NCBI RefSeq assembly: GCF_016909575.1
Contig: NZ_JAFBGA010000004.1
Location: 124,001-188,000, forward strand
Direction of reading: 5' to 3'
DNA from: Streptomyces sp. HB132
GTDB taxonomy: Bacteria; Actinomycetota; Actinomycetes; Streptomycetales; Streptomycetaceae
Length of the DNA: 64,000 nucleotides
Shown here: positions 1 to 8,427 of the stretch, one piece after another
How positions within the stretch are numbered: position 1 is the stretch's first letter
Layout: every line of letters starts with the position of its first letter
Position numbers and translations under genes: made by a program
Notes under the pieces: model-generated
The model's database searches: none
Seen by the model: the letters and a program-made list of their open reading frames with translations, nothing else
Told to the model about the DNA's origin: nothing

Positions 1-3000
1 CGGTGCCGGGGTCCGCGAACCTGCGAACGACACGGGCAGTTTCAGGTCCGAGACGAAGGCGACGGCGACCGAGGAGCCGCTGTAGGACACCGGAGCGTCA
101 GGGTACCGAGACTGGATGTCGCGGGCGTGTTGGTGAAGTACACCGTCACCGTGGGCATTGAACGCCATTTGTGCGATTCGCCGACCCGACGGCTCGATGC
201 CGTTGGTCGCCTCCAGCTCTGCCCCCATGAGTCCTTCGGGGAGTCCGACCCGGAGTGCCTCGGCCCCGATCAGCAGCTCGATCTTGGCGACCACGTCCTC
301 GGTGTCACGCACAGCCTTCCGCGCCGCCTGCGTCGCGCTGTCCCGGGCCATCCGGTCCTGGTGCTCGAGGACAGCTCTGCAGCCGGACGGACCGAGACCC
401 AGACCCAGTTCACGATCGATCAGTCGCAGCATCGGTTCGGGTTCGAGAGGTACGCGGACCTTGACGGTGCTGTCATGGCGAACGGCGTCCAAGGGAGAGG
501 CGTGCGTTCCGTTGGGGGTGCGCGTGACTTCCTCCAATTCGATGCACCGCTGGACCAGGCTGCTCCGATTGGTGCCGTTGAGATTCCGCCGAAGAGCGGG
601 ATACAGCTCGATCAGGGGGACCGGAGAGCCCTCGACGACCTCACGGGTCTCCCGGCTGATCACGTCGGCGTAGCGGAGCATGCCCCACTTCTCGACCATC
701 AGCTCGGCGTCGGCGGAGGTGGGCACGAGCAGTGCCGGGAGCTGCTCGCCACGGAGCGCCCGATATTCGGCTGCCCCCACGGCGAGCGTGATCTCGTCGT
801 CGGGGCGGGTGCCCCAGGTGTCGCCGATACGGCAGCGGGTGAGGGAGTCCGCGGGGAAGTCCGCGCCGAACCGGGTGAGCATGACGTATGTGGTGCCGAC
901 GAAGGAGTCGTCCTCGCTCCGGGTGACCTCGCCGAGGAGCGCGTCCCAGCGGTCAGCGGGTACTTCGTCGACCGTGGTCGGGAGCCGTAGTTTGCGAGCC
1001 TTCTCGGCTGAGATGTCGGCGACCGGCAGAACATCGCGGTAGGCGTCGAGTTGGGGACCCACAGCCTCTCCCAGCGGCTTGACCCCCTGGGACGTAACGA
1101 CGGTGCCGTGTTTACGCAGCATCCAGCGGATCGGCGAGATCACAGTCTGCCGGGTGGCGTTCTGCGCACCGATCTGACGTGTCCAGTTGTCCACCACGGC
1201 GTCATCGGGCAGCGCCTTCAGGAACGCGGCACGGGAGGCTTCGGACAACGCGGGAAAGATGTGGAGCGGCCCACCGACAGCGGCGCCCTCGACCTTCAGG
1301 CGGTTCAGCGCGGGGCGGGGGGCACGACTGTCCAGCTTGCGCAGATACGCGGAATGGACGGCAGCACGGTAGGTGTCGAACCAGGCGGTTCCCTCCTTGG
1401 GTTGTACCCCTCCGGTGGGGCGCTCCAGGAGGCCGACCTGCGGGAAGAAGGCGATGTCGTCGGAGTGGAAGGCCATGTCCACGGCGATGCTCGGGTCACG
1501 CCCGGCATCGACCACCGGGCCTGGAAGCATGCAGTTCTCGATCGGTCGGAACCGACCGTCGGTGGTCCGTACGCACAGCGTCGAGCCGGGCGAGGGGACA
1601 CGTTCAAGAAGCTTGTGCGTCAACCGGCGGATCCCGGCCTGACGGAACAGCTCCCAGAATCGCTCCCACTCGGCGTCCCTGTAACCGTCGAAGCCTTGGT
1701 CGAGGACGCTGACGAAGCGCCCCTCCACGTCGGCCTCGCGGATTCCGAGGACGTTGAGCGCGTGTGACAGTGACGGATCCTGGGCGAGCGCAGCGACCAC
1801 GTACACCAGGGACTCGCGCAGTCCACCCTGATCGGCGCGGCGGAAGACCCGACCTCGCACGGGAGCAACCAGGCCGTGCTCCTCGGTGAGCACGATGTGT
1901 GCCTTGCGCGCTTCGTCCGCGTACGGAGAACCACGCTCCACCATGTCGGCGAGGATTCGCATCGCCACGGCAGAGGCTTCTGCGGTACCGCCGTCCACGA
2001 GGGCCTCCAGCCACGAGCGGACGTCCGACCGCTCGTGCCCGGCTGCACCGAGGATGTGCTCGACTTTCCCGGAACGCAGTACATCGGCCTCGACACTCGG
2101 GTGCAGCCAGTTCGCCGGCCGTCCCGGGCACTCGTGCCACATCCGCAGCCAGCCGGCCACCCTCTTCTGGTCTTTGTCGAGTCGGGGATGGATGCGCAGG
2201 TCGGTGGGGATACGGAGGATGCCGTCCTGGTCGGGCAGCGACGGACAGGTAGCGGCGCGGGCCCAGATCTCCCGAGTCAGGAACTCGTCCGCCCAACTGA
2301 TCGCCTCCTTGACCCGTCCTGGAAGCAGACGGAGGTATGCGGCCGGGTCTTCGGCGGGCGTCAGTTCGGGGAGCGAGTCGATGACGAGCGCCGCCGATAC
2401 CTTGATCATCTCCTGGTTGAAAGGCGACGAGTCGAGGAGGTTCTGCCGGTCCTCGTTGGTCTTCCAAGCGCCGTTGAGGATGCCGCTCAAAGACATCTCG
2501 TACTTGGTCGGAAAGTAGGACCAGAACCTGCCACGCCCACGGGTGCGCGAGTTGACGTACAGGCCGCTTTCCGCGTCCTTCTCCAGGGCGGGAACGCCCC
2601 AGGACAGAGCGAGTGACAGCCTGTCGTGGAGTTCGCCGGCGTCGGCCCGGGCGGCCGGACCGGGCTCGTGGGCGGTGGTGAACACCCTCCAACGCTCAGT
2701 GGTGGTGGCTCTTCCCGTCCGTTCCTGGATCACGGTGTGCAGGTCGCCGGAGTGCCGTGTGGTCAGGACTCGGCGAGCCGCAGGATGGGGACGGCGGTCC
2801 TCCAGGACCACCTTCGCCACGTGCGGTGAGAAAAGTTGGAAGCCCGTCGGGAACTCATCACGGGGCTCGCCGTGATCTTTGGCGCGACCGCCGTGCATGT
2901 CTCGTCCCAGACGCTCGTTCGCCTTGGCGAGCAAGGGGAGGCGGACGACGGTGGTTGCCCATGTCAGTAGCTCGTGCAGAACGGGGTCGGCAGCGCGTTC

Positions 3001-3522
3001 GACCTGTATGTCGAGTGGGCGCGCCATCCGAAGCACGGGGGCGTCGAATTGCTGACCGTACCGAGCGACGACGCCGGCCACCCCCTTGATCTGCTCGTAC
3101 GACCATGCGCGGTTGAATCCGAAACTCCCGGTGCTGCTGAAGAATTCTGGTGCATCGGTCACCACGAGAACCGACTTCACACCGACTCCGAATCTTCCGA
3201 TCTGTCCTCCACGCTTCTTCGACATACTCATGCGAAGGATTGTCTCCGCACCCTCGGGGGTGACCGGACTCCCTTCGTTCGCGCAGTACAGATGCGTTTC
3301 CGTAAGGGTTACGTGGACGCGCCCTCCAGGCTCTGCGGCGATCTCGTCGGCCGCATTCTGGACGAGTTCGAAGAGCTGGCGGTCGCCATACCCGCCCTGG
3401 GTGATCCGGCGCTCTCCATTCGCGTGCTCGGCTACGAGCCCCGGGTCGACGGCGTAAGTGTGGAGAACGCGAGAGGATTGCTCGAGAACGGTCTCGATCA
3501 CTGGCTGATTCGAAGGTGACAC
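1..3522 (-). CDS. Sacsin-like GHKL ATPase, C-terminus off window
   Basis: Large protein, 1174 codons visible and continuing past the left edge. The N-terminus is a Bergerat (GHKL) ATP-binding fold of the sacsin type: N-box ELVQNAADE at residues 52-60, G1-like CANEG near 80-84, and G2 box GQIGRFGVGVKSV at about 106-118. The remaining ~1000 residues show no domain I can name. I chose GTG at 3522, which has AGGAG about 10 nt upstream; GTG at 3501 is possible. In this family the ATPase lies at the start of very long proteins, often next to DNA-processing or restriction genes, which fits the context here. A conflict or restriction accessory role is inference. It is divergent from the HTH-GHKL gene across a 0.5 kb intergenic region, with a small ORF between. 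GC is lower than in genes beyond 16 kb, as expected for a transferred island. Confidence 0.85.
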   Translation of the reverse strand, partial: MSPSNQPVIETVLEQSSRVLHTYAVDPGLVAEHANGERRITQGGYGDRQLFELVQNAADEIAAEPGGRVHVTLTETHLYCANEGSPVTPEGAETILRMSMSKKRGGQIGRFGVGVKSVLVVTDAPEFFSSTGSFGFNRAWSYEQIKGVAGVVARYGQQFDAPVLRMARPLDIQVERAADPVLHELLTWATTVVRLPLLAKANERLGRDMHGGRAKDHGEPRDEFPTGFQLFSPHVAKVVLEDRRPHPAARRVLTTRHSGDLHTVIQERTGRATTTERWRVFTTAHEPGPAARADAGELHDRLSLALSWGVPALEKDAESGLYVNSRTRGRGRFWSYFPTKYEMSLSGILNGAWKTNEDRQNLLDSSPFNQEMIKVSAALVIDSLPELTPAEDPAAYLRLLPGRVKEAISWADEFLTREIWARAATCPSLPDQDGILRIPTDLRIHPRLDKDQKRVAGWLRMWHECPGRPANWLHPSVEADVLRSGKVEHILGAAGHERSDVRSWLEALVDGGTAEASAVAMRILADMVERGSPYADEARKAHIVLTEEHGLVAPVRGRVFRRADQGGLRESLVYVVAALAQDPSLSHALNVLGIREADVEGRFVSVLDQGFDGYRDAEWERFWELFRQAGIRRLTHKLLERVPSPGSTLCVRTTDGRFRPIENCMLPGPVVDAGRDPSIAVDMAFHSDDIAFFPQVGLLERPTGGVQPKEGTAWFDTYRAAVHSAYLRKLDSRAPRPALNRLKVEGAAVGGPLHIFPALSEASRAAFLKALPDDAVVDNWTRQIGAQNATRQTVISPIRWMLRKHGTVVTSQGVKPLGEAVGPQLDAYRDVLPVADISAEKARKLRLPTTVDEVPADRWDALLGEVTRSEDDSFVGTTYVMLTRFGADFPADSLTRCRIGDTWGTRPDDEITLAVGAAEYRALRGEQLPALLVPTSADAELMVEKWGMLRYADVISRETREVVEGSPVPLIELYPALRRNLNGTNRSSLVQRCIELEEVTRTPNGTHASPLDAVRHDSTVKVRVPLEPEPMLRLIDRELGLGLGPSGCRAVLEHQDRMARDSATQAARKAVRDTEDVVAKIELLIGAEALRVGLPEGLMGAELEATNGIEPSGRRIAQMAFNAHGDGVLHQHARDIQSRYPDAPVSYSGSSVAVAFVSDLKLPVSFAGSRTPAP

Positions 3523-3691
3523 GGCTCCTGCGCTCCTGATGTCAAGGTCCAGCTCTGGGCGAGAACCACTGGCCGGCTGCCAGAAGTGAACAGCCGGCCA
3601 GTCGTGCTCATGGGTGTGCGACGGCGCTGCAGCCTCACGCTCACGGCGAGCGTTCTCTGCCAACCCGTGGTGTCGGTGCTGAGGGTGCGAC

Positions 3692-3898
3692 TCAGCCCGG
3701 GAGGGTGGGGCTGTCCGGCAGCTCCTGAACCTTCTTCGCCAAATCAGGGAATCCTTCGATGAAGTCGTCTCCGGGCAGGTCGAACCGCTCGAGAATTTCC
3801 GACACCTTGGCCTTGCTTCCTGCCGTCTCGATTTCCCAGTGAAATGCGCTCATTTCGCGGTACGAGTTCAAGTGGTCGCTGTATCCCTGTCCATCCAT
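3692..3898 (-). CDS. Small acidic hypothetical protein (68 aa)
   Basis: The 68-residue product has mixed acidic and aromatic composition and a plausible Streptomyces-like reading frame. ATG at 3898 is preceded by GGGGGT about 7-9 nt upstream. I recognise no family. It lies upstream of the sacsin-like ATPase on the same strand (about 170 nt gap) and could be co-transcribed with it. The short length and the low-GC surroundings keep confidence moderate. Confidence 0.45.
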   Translation of the reverse strand: MDGQGYSDHLNSYREMSAFHWEIETAGSKAKVSEILERFDLPGDDFIEGFPDLAKKVQELPDSPTLPG

Positions 3899-4178
3899 GA
3901 AGGTCTACCCCCGTGATGTGAAGTGGTCGATTTACACAGGGGTTTTGGGTGCGAATCCCCCCGTGGAAAGGGTCGTACTCGGGCGAGCCCCTTCCCCACG
4001 AAAACTCTAGTGGGTACAGGTCCTGCGCTGTCAGGACTTCCAGTGGGTATTCGATCCGATCTCTGGTATTGGATACAGCTGTGCCCCGGTCGCCCGGCCT
4101 TCCCGAATTCGGGGTTCGCGAGCAAGACGGCTCTTCCGTCCATATAAGAATATTGGCAGCCTCATGATCTCGCAACCC

Positions 4179-4207
4179 TCAACTTGACTCAATCTAAGGG
4201 GAGTTGA
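4179..4207. promoter_or_regulatory. Second TCAACT/AGTTGA inverted repeat
   Basis: TCAACT (4179-4184) and AGTTGA (4202-4207) form a 6-bp inverted repeat separated by 17 nt. The half-site is the same as in the stronger repeat at 4309-4330. It lies in the middle of the divergent intergenic region and could be a second operator of the same regulator. This is inference from half-site identity only. Confidence 0.3.
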
Positions 4208-4308
4208 CCCCTCCGCTTTTCGAGGGAGAACGAACGAAATGCATCCAAAATGGAGATAGCGGAAAAAATCAGTCACCCAGTGAAGGACTGTCGAGGTGCG
4301 GCACTCGA

Positions 4309-4349
4309 TCAACTGTTGGTTGACAGTTGAGGCCGCGTCAAATTAACCT
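4309..4349 (+). promoter_or_regulatory. Operator overlapping the promoter of the HTH-GHKL gene
   Basis: TCAACTGT (4309-4316) and ACAGTTGA (4323-4330) are perfect 8-bp arms around a 6-nt spacer. The right arm overlaps a consensus -35 hexamer TTGACA (4320-4325). TAACCT (4344-4349) is a fair -10 at 18 bp spacing. Predicted transcription would start near 4356, about 45 nt before the GTG at 4403. The next gene encodes an XRE helix-turn-helix, so autoregulation is the simple reading. The 3899-4308 stretch is AT-richer and holds no other gene I can support. Confidence 0.55.
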
Positions 4350-4402
4350 CCGGGTCTGCCGTGGCGATCCGCTGTGGTTCGCACGGGAAGGGCAGGTGGC
4401 GC

Positions 4403-6544
4403 GTGGAGACAGGTGAGGAGTTCGGGCCCTGGTTGGCTCGGCAGCTCAAGCTCGCAGGGAAGACCCAGGCCGAACTGGCCGAGGAACTCGACTTGACTCG
4501 GGCCGCTGTCTCCGCGTGGATCACCGGCAGGTCGACTCCCCGTCCCACCGTCATGTCGGATATCGCCAAAGCCCTCGGCACTGACGTTGGGACGGTACAC
4601 ACACGCACCACCGACACCCGGATCGGCTTGCCGACCACCTGGTACCACCGCCCGGGCTATCCCGACGGTGGCCGTGACCTGGGTAATGCGGCAGCCTTCG
4701 CGTTCGACGCCGATGTGCAGGTGCTTGCTCGAGAGACGTGTCAGAACAGCCTGGACGAGCGTCTCGCGGCGAACGGCCGACCTGTCAAAGTCCGCTATAC
4801 GTTGCACGAACTGACCGGTCAGTCGCTCGAGGCCTTCCGCGAGGCGATCCTCTGGAACGACCTCTTCCCCCATTACTCCGCAGTCTCGGAGGGGGCAGGC
4901 GGACAGAAGGTCGGCAGGGTCGTGGACGCCGGGGTACGCGACATGTATGAGAAGGGCCGGCTGGTCCTGCTGCGCGTGGATGACTACAACGCTTCCGGAC
5001 TCATCGGCGACGACTACGCGGACGGCAAGTTCGCCGCTGTGGTCAGGCGGCAACTGGAGAGTCTCAAGTCCGGTTACGGGGCGGGGGGTTCGTACGGCCT
5101 CGGAAAGGCGACGTTGTGGGCCACGAGCGCACTGGGGCTCGTGCTCATCAACTCCACCTTGTCCGTGCCTCACGAGGGGCGTACGGAGCGTCGAGTCATC
5201 GGTCGTCTTGAACTGCCCTGGCGTGAGGTCGACGGTCTTTCGTACGCCGGCCCCGCCTGGTTCGGACGACCGGACCCTGATTCTCCGGGTGCCAAGGTCG
5301 CACGTTCCTGGTGGGCGGACGAAGAGACCGTGGCCCGCCTGCACCTGACCCGGGACATCGACGAGCCGGGTACATCCTTCCTGATCGTCGGGGCGCATGA
5401 CGTGGCGAGCCTCGACGACAGATCGTCCGACGTGGACGACGAGGCGTCAGCGGACGCCCGCGACGAGGACACGCGCGACATCCGTAGGATGCACCGCCGT
5501 CTGGTCGAGGCTCTGGGGCGTGACTTCTGGGCCGCGATGACCGGCGCCGGTAACAAGCTCCCCCTGTTGGAGGTCTCCGTCCGTTCACTGCGAAACGGCG
5601 ACGTGGTCGTGGAGGAGGAGCAGGTGGATCCTTCCGACAGGCAACCCTCGCGGACGCGTGCCCTGCGTGCGCATTACGAAGGCACCACGGTGGATCGGCT
5701 CACCGAGGCCGGACATGTCGCGGCGCGAAGTGTTCCGCTGAAACTGCCGCTGTCCGGAGGAGCACGCGGCACGTTCGGTGTCCACCAAGCGGTCCTGCTG
5801 GTCACCGATGGTGTGGACAAGGACGGGGACAAGAATCAGGTCCATTCGTTGCGCGGCAATCGAATGACGGTCAAAGAGGCCGGTGTGCCGAATCTGCCAC
5901 TCGGGACCAATCCCTTCCAGGCTGTTCTCCTGGTGGGTGAGGCGGCTGGGGAAGCAGCCCCCTTTGCGAAGGAAGCGGAAGAGTTCCTGCGTGCGGCGGA
6001 GCCGCCCGAGCATGATCGATGGGGGCAGACGGAGGAGCTCACCCTGCGCTGGTCGCCGTCCGCCTACCGTCGGATCAACATGCTGACCACCGAGGTGAAC
6101 AGCGCCGTCAAGGAACTGGTCGCACGACCGAAGCGCAGCGCCGGTGAAGGCGGCGAGGCCTTGCGCAAGGCGCTGACCGTGAAGACCAGGCCCAAGCCGA
6201 AGGTGCCCTCCGGTCCGGTGGTTCCGGTACTGGACGGGCTGGACGCGACGATCGGTGGCGACGGGGAATGGCTGATCACCGCAGAAGTCAAAATTCCACG
6301 CGGCGACGAGGTGACCCCCATGGTGCCGATCGTCCAGCTGGACGTGCGTTCCGGCGGTCGCCCGAAGCTGGACTGGGCCGATCTTGTGGCCGTCGAGGGC
6401 TGCGAGGTGGAGGACGGAGTCCTGCGTTTCGAGCCGGGTGTACGTCGCGCGAAGTTCCGAGGATCCACCGACGTCACCAGCCACCCGGTCAGGGCGACGC
6501 TTACCCGTCTCGTGGTCGAACTCCGATCCGGCAAGGGGGAATGA
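4403..6544 (+). CDS. XRE helix-turn-helix fused to a GHKL ATPase
   Basis: The 713-residue protein opens with a Cro/C1-type HTH (about residues 10-65, with the typical GKTQAELAEELDLT and SAWITGRSTPRP segments). A GHKL ATPase follows: N-box RETCQNSLDE (110-119), a G1-like DDYNASGL (193-200) and a glycine-rich G2 box GAGGSYGLGKA (226-236). The C-terminal ~400 residues are unassigned. I chose GTG at 4403 because GGAAGGGCAGG lies just upstream and the predicted transcription start is near 4356; an earlier GTG at 4361 would have almost no leader and no binding site. Two genes follow at 3 nt spacing and a 4-nt overlap, so this heads an operon. A DNA-bound ATPase that senses or acts in phage defence is inferred from context, not shown. 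Confidence 0.85.
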   Translation: METGEEFGPWLARQLKLAGKTQAELAEELDLTRAAVSAWITGRSTPRPTVMSDIAKALGTDVGTVHTRTTDTRIGLPTTWYHRPGYPDGGRDLGNAAAFAFDADVQVLARETCQNSLDERLAANGRPVKVRYTLHELTGQSLEAFREAILWNDLFPHYSAVSEGAGGQKVGRVVDAGVRDMYEKGRLVLLRVDDYNASGLIGDDYADGKFAAVVRRQLESLKSGYGAGGSYGLGKATLWATSALGLVLINSTLSVPHEGRTERRVIGRLELPWREVDGLSYAGPAWFGRPDPDSPGAKVARSWWADEETVARLHLTRDIDEPGTSFLIVGAHDVASLDDRSSDVDDEASADARDEDTRDIRRMHRRLVEALGRDFWAAMTGAGNKLPLLEVSVRSLRNGDVVVEEEQVDPSDRQPSRTRALRAHYEGTTVDRLTEAGHVAARSVPLKLPLSGGARGTFGVHQAVLLVTDGVDKDGDKNQVHSLRGNRMTVKEAGVPNLPLGTNPFQAVLLVGEAAGEAAPFAKEAEEFLRAAEPPEHDRWGQTEELTLRWSPSAYRRINMLTTEVNSAVKELVARPKRSAGEGGEALRKALTVKTRPKPKVPSGPVVPVLDGLDATIGGDGEWLITAEVKIPRGDEVTPMVPIVQLDVRSGGRPKLDWADLVAVEGCEVEDGVLRFEPGVRRAKFRGSTDVTSHPVRATLTRLVVELRSGKGE

Positions 6545-6547
6545 CGC

Positions 6548-7543
6548 GTGAAGATCTATCCGTACGAGCGACTCAACCGACCGGTGGCGCTCAGGGTGAC
6601 TTCCGTCTCACTCAGGCTTGCCGACGGCACCCGTGACCCGTTGGAGACCACCGCGTACTCGACCCAGCAACAGGCCGTGGCGCTCGGTGTCGCAGGCCAC
6701 GACGCCTGGGTGAGTGCCATGATCGGCCTGTCGGCTACTCTGCCGCCCGGTGCGAACGCGCCCGACGCGCCCTGGTCCGATCTGCGGGTCCTCGCCGTAT
6801 TGACCGACGGTGAGACCAACATTCGCACGTCGGTGGAACTGCGACGGGACACGGGGGACGGCCGGGACTGGTCCGGATCACTGGAGGTCCTCCGCGACGA
6901 GCACGTGGGGCGTGCCTCCCTCGCCGCGCACGCCGTCGCCACGGTGGACGGAGTGCACGGTCGGGCCGTCACGGAGACCGAGCGGAACTGGGTCATCGAC
7001 ACGGTCTCGCAGGAGCCGACACGTGGGCTTCAACTGGACGTGCAGAAAGCCTCGTTCAGGAGAAGTTCTCGGGAATGGCTGCACGCATACACCGACGTAC
7101 CCTGGATCGTCGATGTCTCGGCCAGGGTGCCCACCGTCTTCGTGAACACCGATGTAGAGGGGGTCATGGGCCTGTTGGAGAGCAGTGGCTCCGGCGTGGA
7201 CGGCAAGGTACGGGACCTCCTGGTGGCGCAGATGGCCACCGACGCCTGGACGGCGGTGTTCCACGGCGCCATCGGCGATCTGGAGGTCGAGCCCGGCGGC
7301 GGACCGGTCTTTCCGACCGACTGGCAGGGCGAGGTGTTGAGAGAGATGCTCCCCGACGTGGTTCCCGGAGCGCACGTGGAGGAGGCCCTGAGACAGGTGC
7401 ATCGTTGTCGCACCGGTGACTCGGGCTGGGTGGAGCTGCAGACCCGCATCCACTATGCGGCCGTCCGCCGGGCCGACGCGGCCAAGGCGCTCGCCTACGC
7501 CATTCGCAGTCTGGAACAGACGAACCGCGGGAGCGACACGTGA
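6548..7543 (+). CDS. Unrecognised protein of the HTH-GHKL operon (331 aa)
   Basis: I do not recognise a family. GTG at 6548 follows CAAGGGGGA and lies 3 nt after the upstream stop; the 3' end overlaps the next start by 4 nt (GTGA). That spacing implies tight translational coupling in an operon. The sequence reads as a globular cytosolic protein, beta-rich in the first ~150 residues, with no signal peptide or membrane segment. No nuclease or ATPase motif is obvious. Its only clue is the constant partnership expected from coupling to the HTH-GHKL ATPase. Confidence 0.8.
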   Translation: MKIYPYERLNRPVALRVTSVSLRLADGTRDPLETTAYSTQQQAVALGVAGHDAWVSAMIGLSATLPPGANAPDAPWSDLRVLAVLTDGETNIRTSVELRRDTGDGRDWSGSLEVLRDEHVGRASLAAHAVATVDGVHGRAVTETERNWVIDTVSQEPTRGLQLDVQKASFRRSSREWLHAYTDVPWIVDVSARVPTVFVNTDVEGVMGLLESSGSGVDGKVRDLLVAQMATDAWTAVFHGAIGDLEVEPGGGPVFPTDWQGEVLREMLPDVVPGAHVEEALRQVHRCRTGDSGWVELQTRIHYAAVRRADAAKALAYAIRSLEQTNRGSDT

Positions 7544-8427
7544 TCACCAGGCCGAACCACGTACCCGAGCGCCTGGCGTACCTTCCTACGTCAGCCGTCG
7601 GTCCGTTCCTCACGGAGGAACTGCTGAGGGGTGAGCAGGTGCACGGTGGTATCGATCTCGCCAAGGTCGTCGAGCCTCTCCCGGAGGACGACGCCAGGTG
7701 GTCGGTCGAGCCGCTCCGGGGCCTGGTGGAGGACGCCATGTTCGAGTTCCGAGAGGAGCGCACCCGAGCGGACGCCTGGCTCGCTCCACGGCTCCACGCC
7801 ACGCTGCGCCTGACACGGCGAGAGGCTGCGGACAAGCGGCTGTGGAACCACCTCGCCCTCGCTGTGGCTCCTGACTACGTTGCCTGGCGCCACCTCTCCG
7901 AGCCGACGCTCAAGAGGCCGGAAGGGCGCATTGCTCCAGAGCGCTTCCGGGGCGTCGCCGATCGACAGTGCTTCTCACGGCTGTGGTGGGCAGCTGAACT
8001 CTTTCGGAACGGGTCGGACTACGAACCGGTCGAGGCGGCATGCGGGAACCAGGACCTCATTCACACCGTTCTCCGGATGGAGCTGATCGACCACCGGCCC
8101 ACCGCCCAGGCCTTGGTTCGTCTCCTGCGGAACGAACACGTCGCCACGGGACGAGGGATCAACGGTCTCAGTGTCGCGATCAGCGCGGCCGGGGCGACCT
8201 TGATCTACGACGTCCTTGCGCCGGACGAGCCCAGAGACCCTGCCCGTTTGCGTGACTGGATCGCGGAGGCCGGATCCGCACCGCCCGTGGAACGACATGC
8301 GCTCCCAAAAGGGCCCGATGAGGATCCTGCCCCCGAGGCATCCGTGGCCGCACTCACCGACTACTTCACCGAATTGTTCGAGTCCGCACCGGTCAGGGGC
8401 CGGTCGGGCGTGGAGCGGCCGGCTTGA
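7540..8427 (+). CDS. Unrecognised protein, possibly DUF6339-like (295 aa)
   Basis: Third gene of the HTH-GHKL operon, started by a GTG that overlaps the previous stop. The middle of the protein (WLAPRLHATLRLTRREAADKRLW, continuing to a conserved-looking WR segment) reminds me of actinobacterial proteins labelled DUF6339, but this is from memory and unverified. Tryptophan- and arginine-rich, helical, with no membrane segment. Its last 35 nt overlap the 3' end of the convergent methyltransferase gene. Function unknown; defence is suggested only by neighbours. Confidence 0.78.
   Translation: MITRPNHVPERLAYLPTSAVGPFLTEELLRGEQVHGGIDLAKVVEPLPEDDARWSVEPLRGLVEDAMFEFREERTRADAWLAPRLHATLRLTRREAADKRLWNHLALAVAPDYVAWRHLSEPTLKRPEGRIAPERFRGVADRQCFSRLWWAAELFRNGSDYEPVEAACGNQDLIHTVLRMELIDHRPTAQALVRLLRNEHVATGRGINGLSVAISAAGATLIYDVLAPDEPRDPARLRDWIAEAGSAPPVERHALPKGPDEDPAPEASVAALTDYFTELFESAPVRGRSGVERPA

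Noticed and set aside
127..3519. Long plus-strand and alternate minus-strand frames over the first 3.5 kb
   Set aside because: They are shadows of one continuous minus-strand frame that carries GHKL motifs and correct codon bias.
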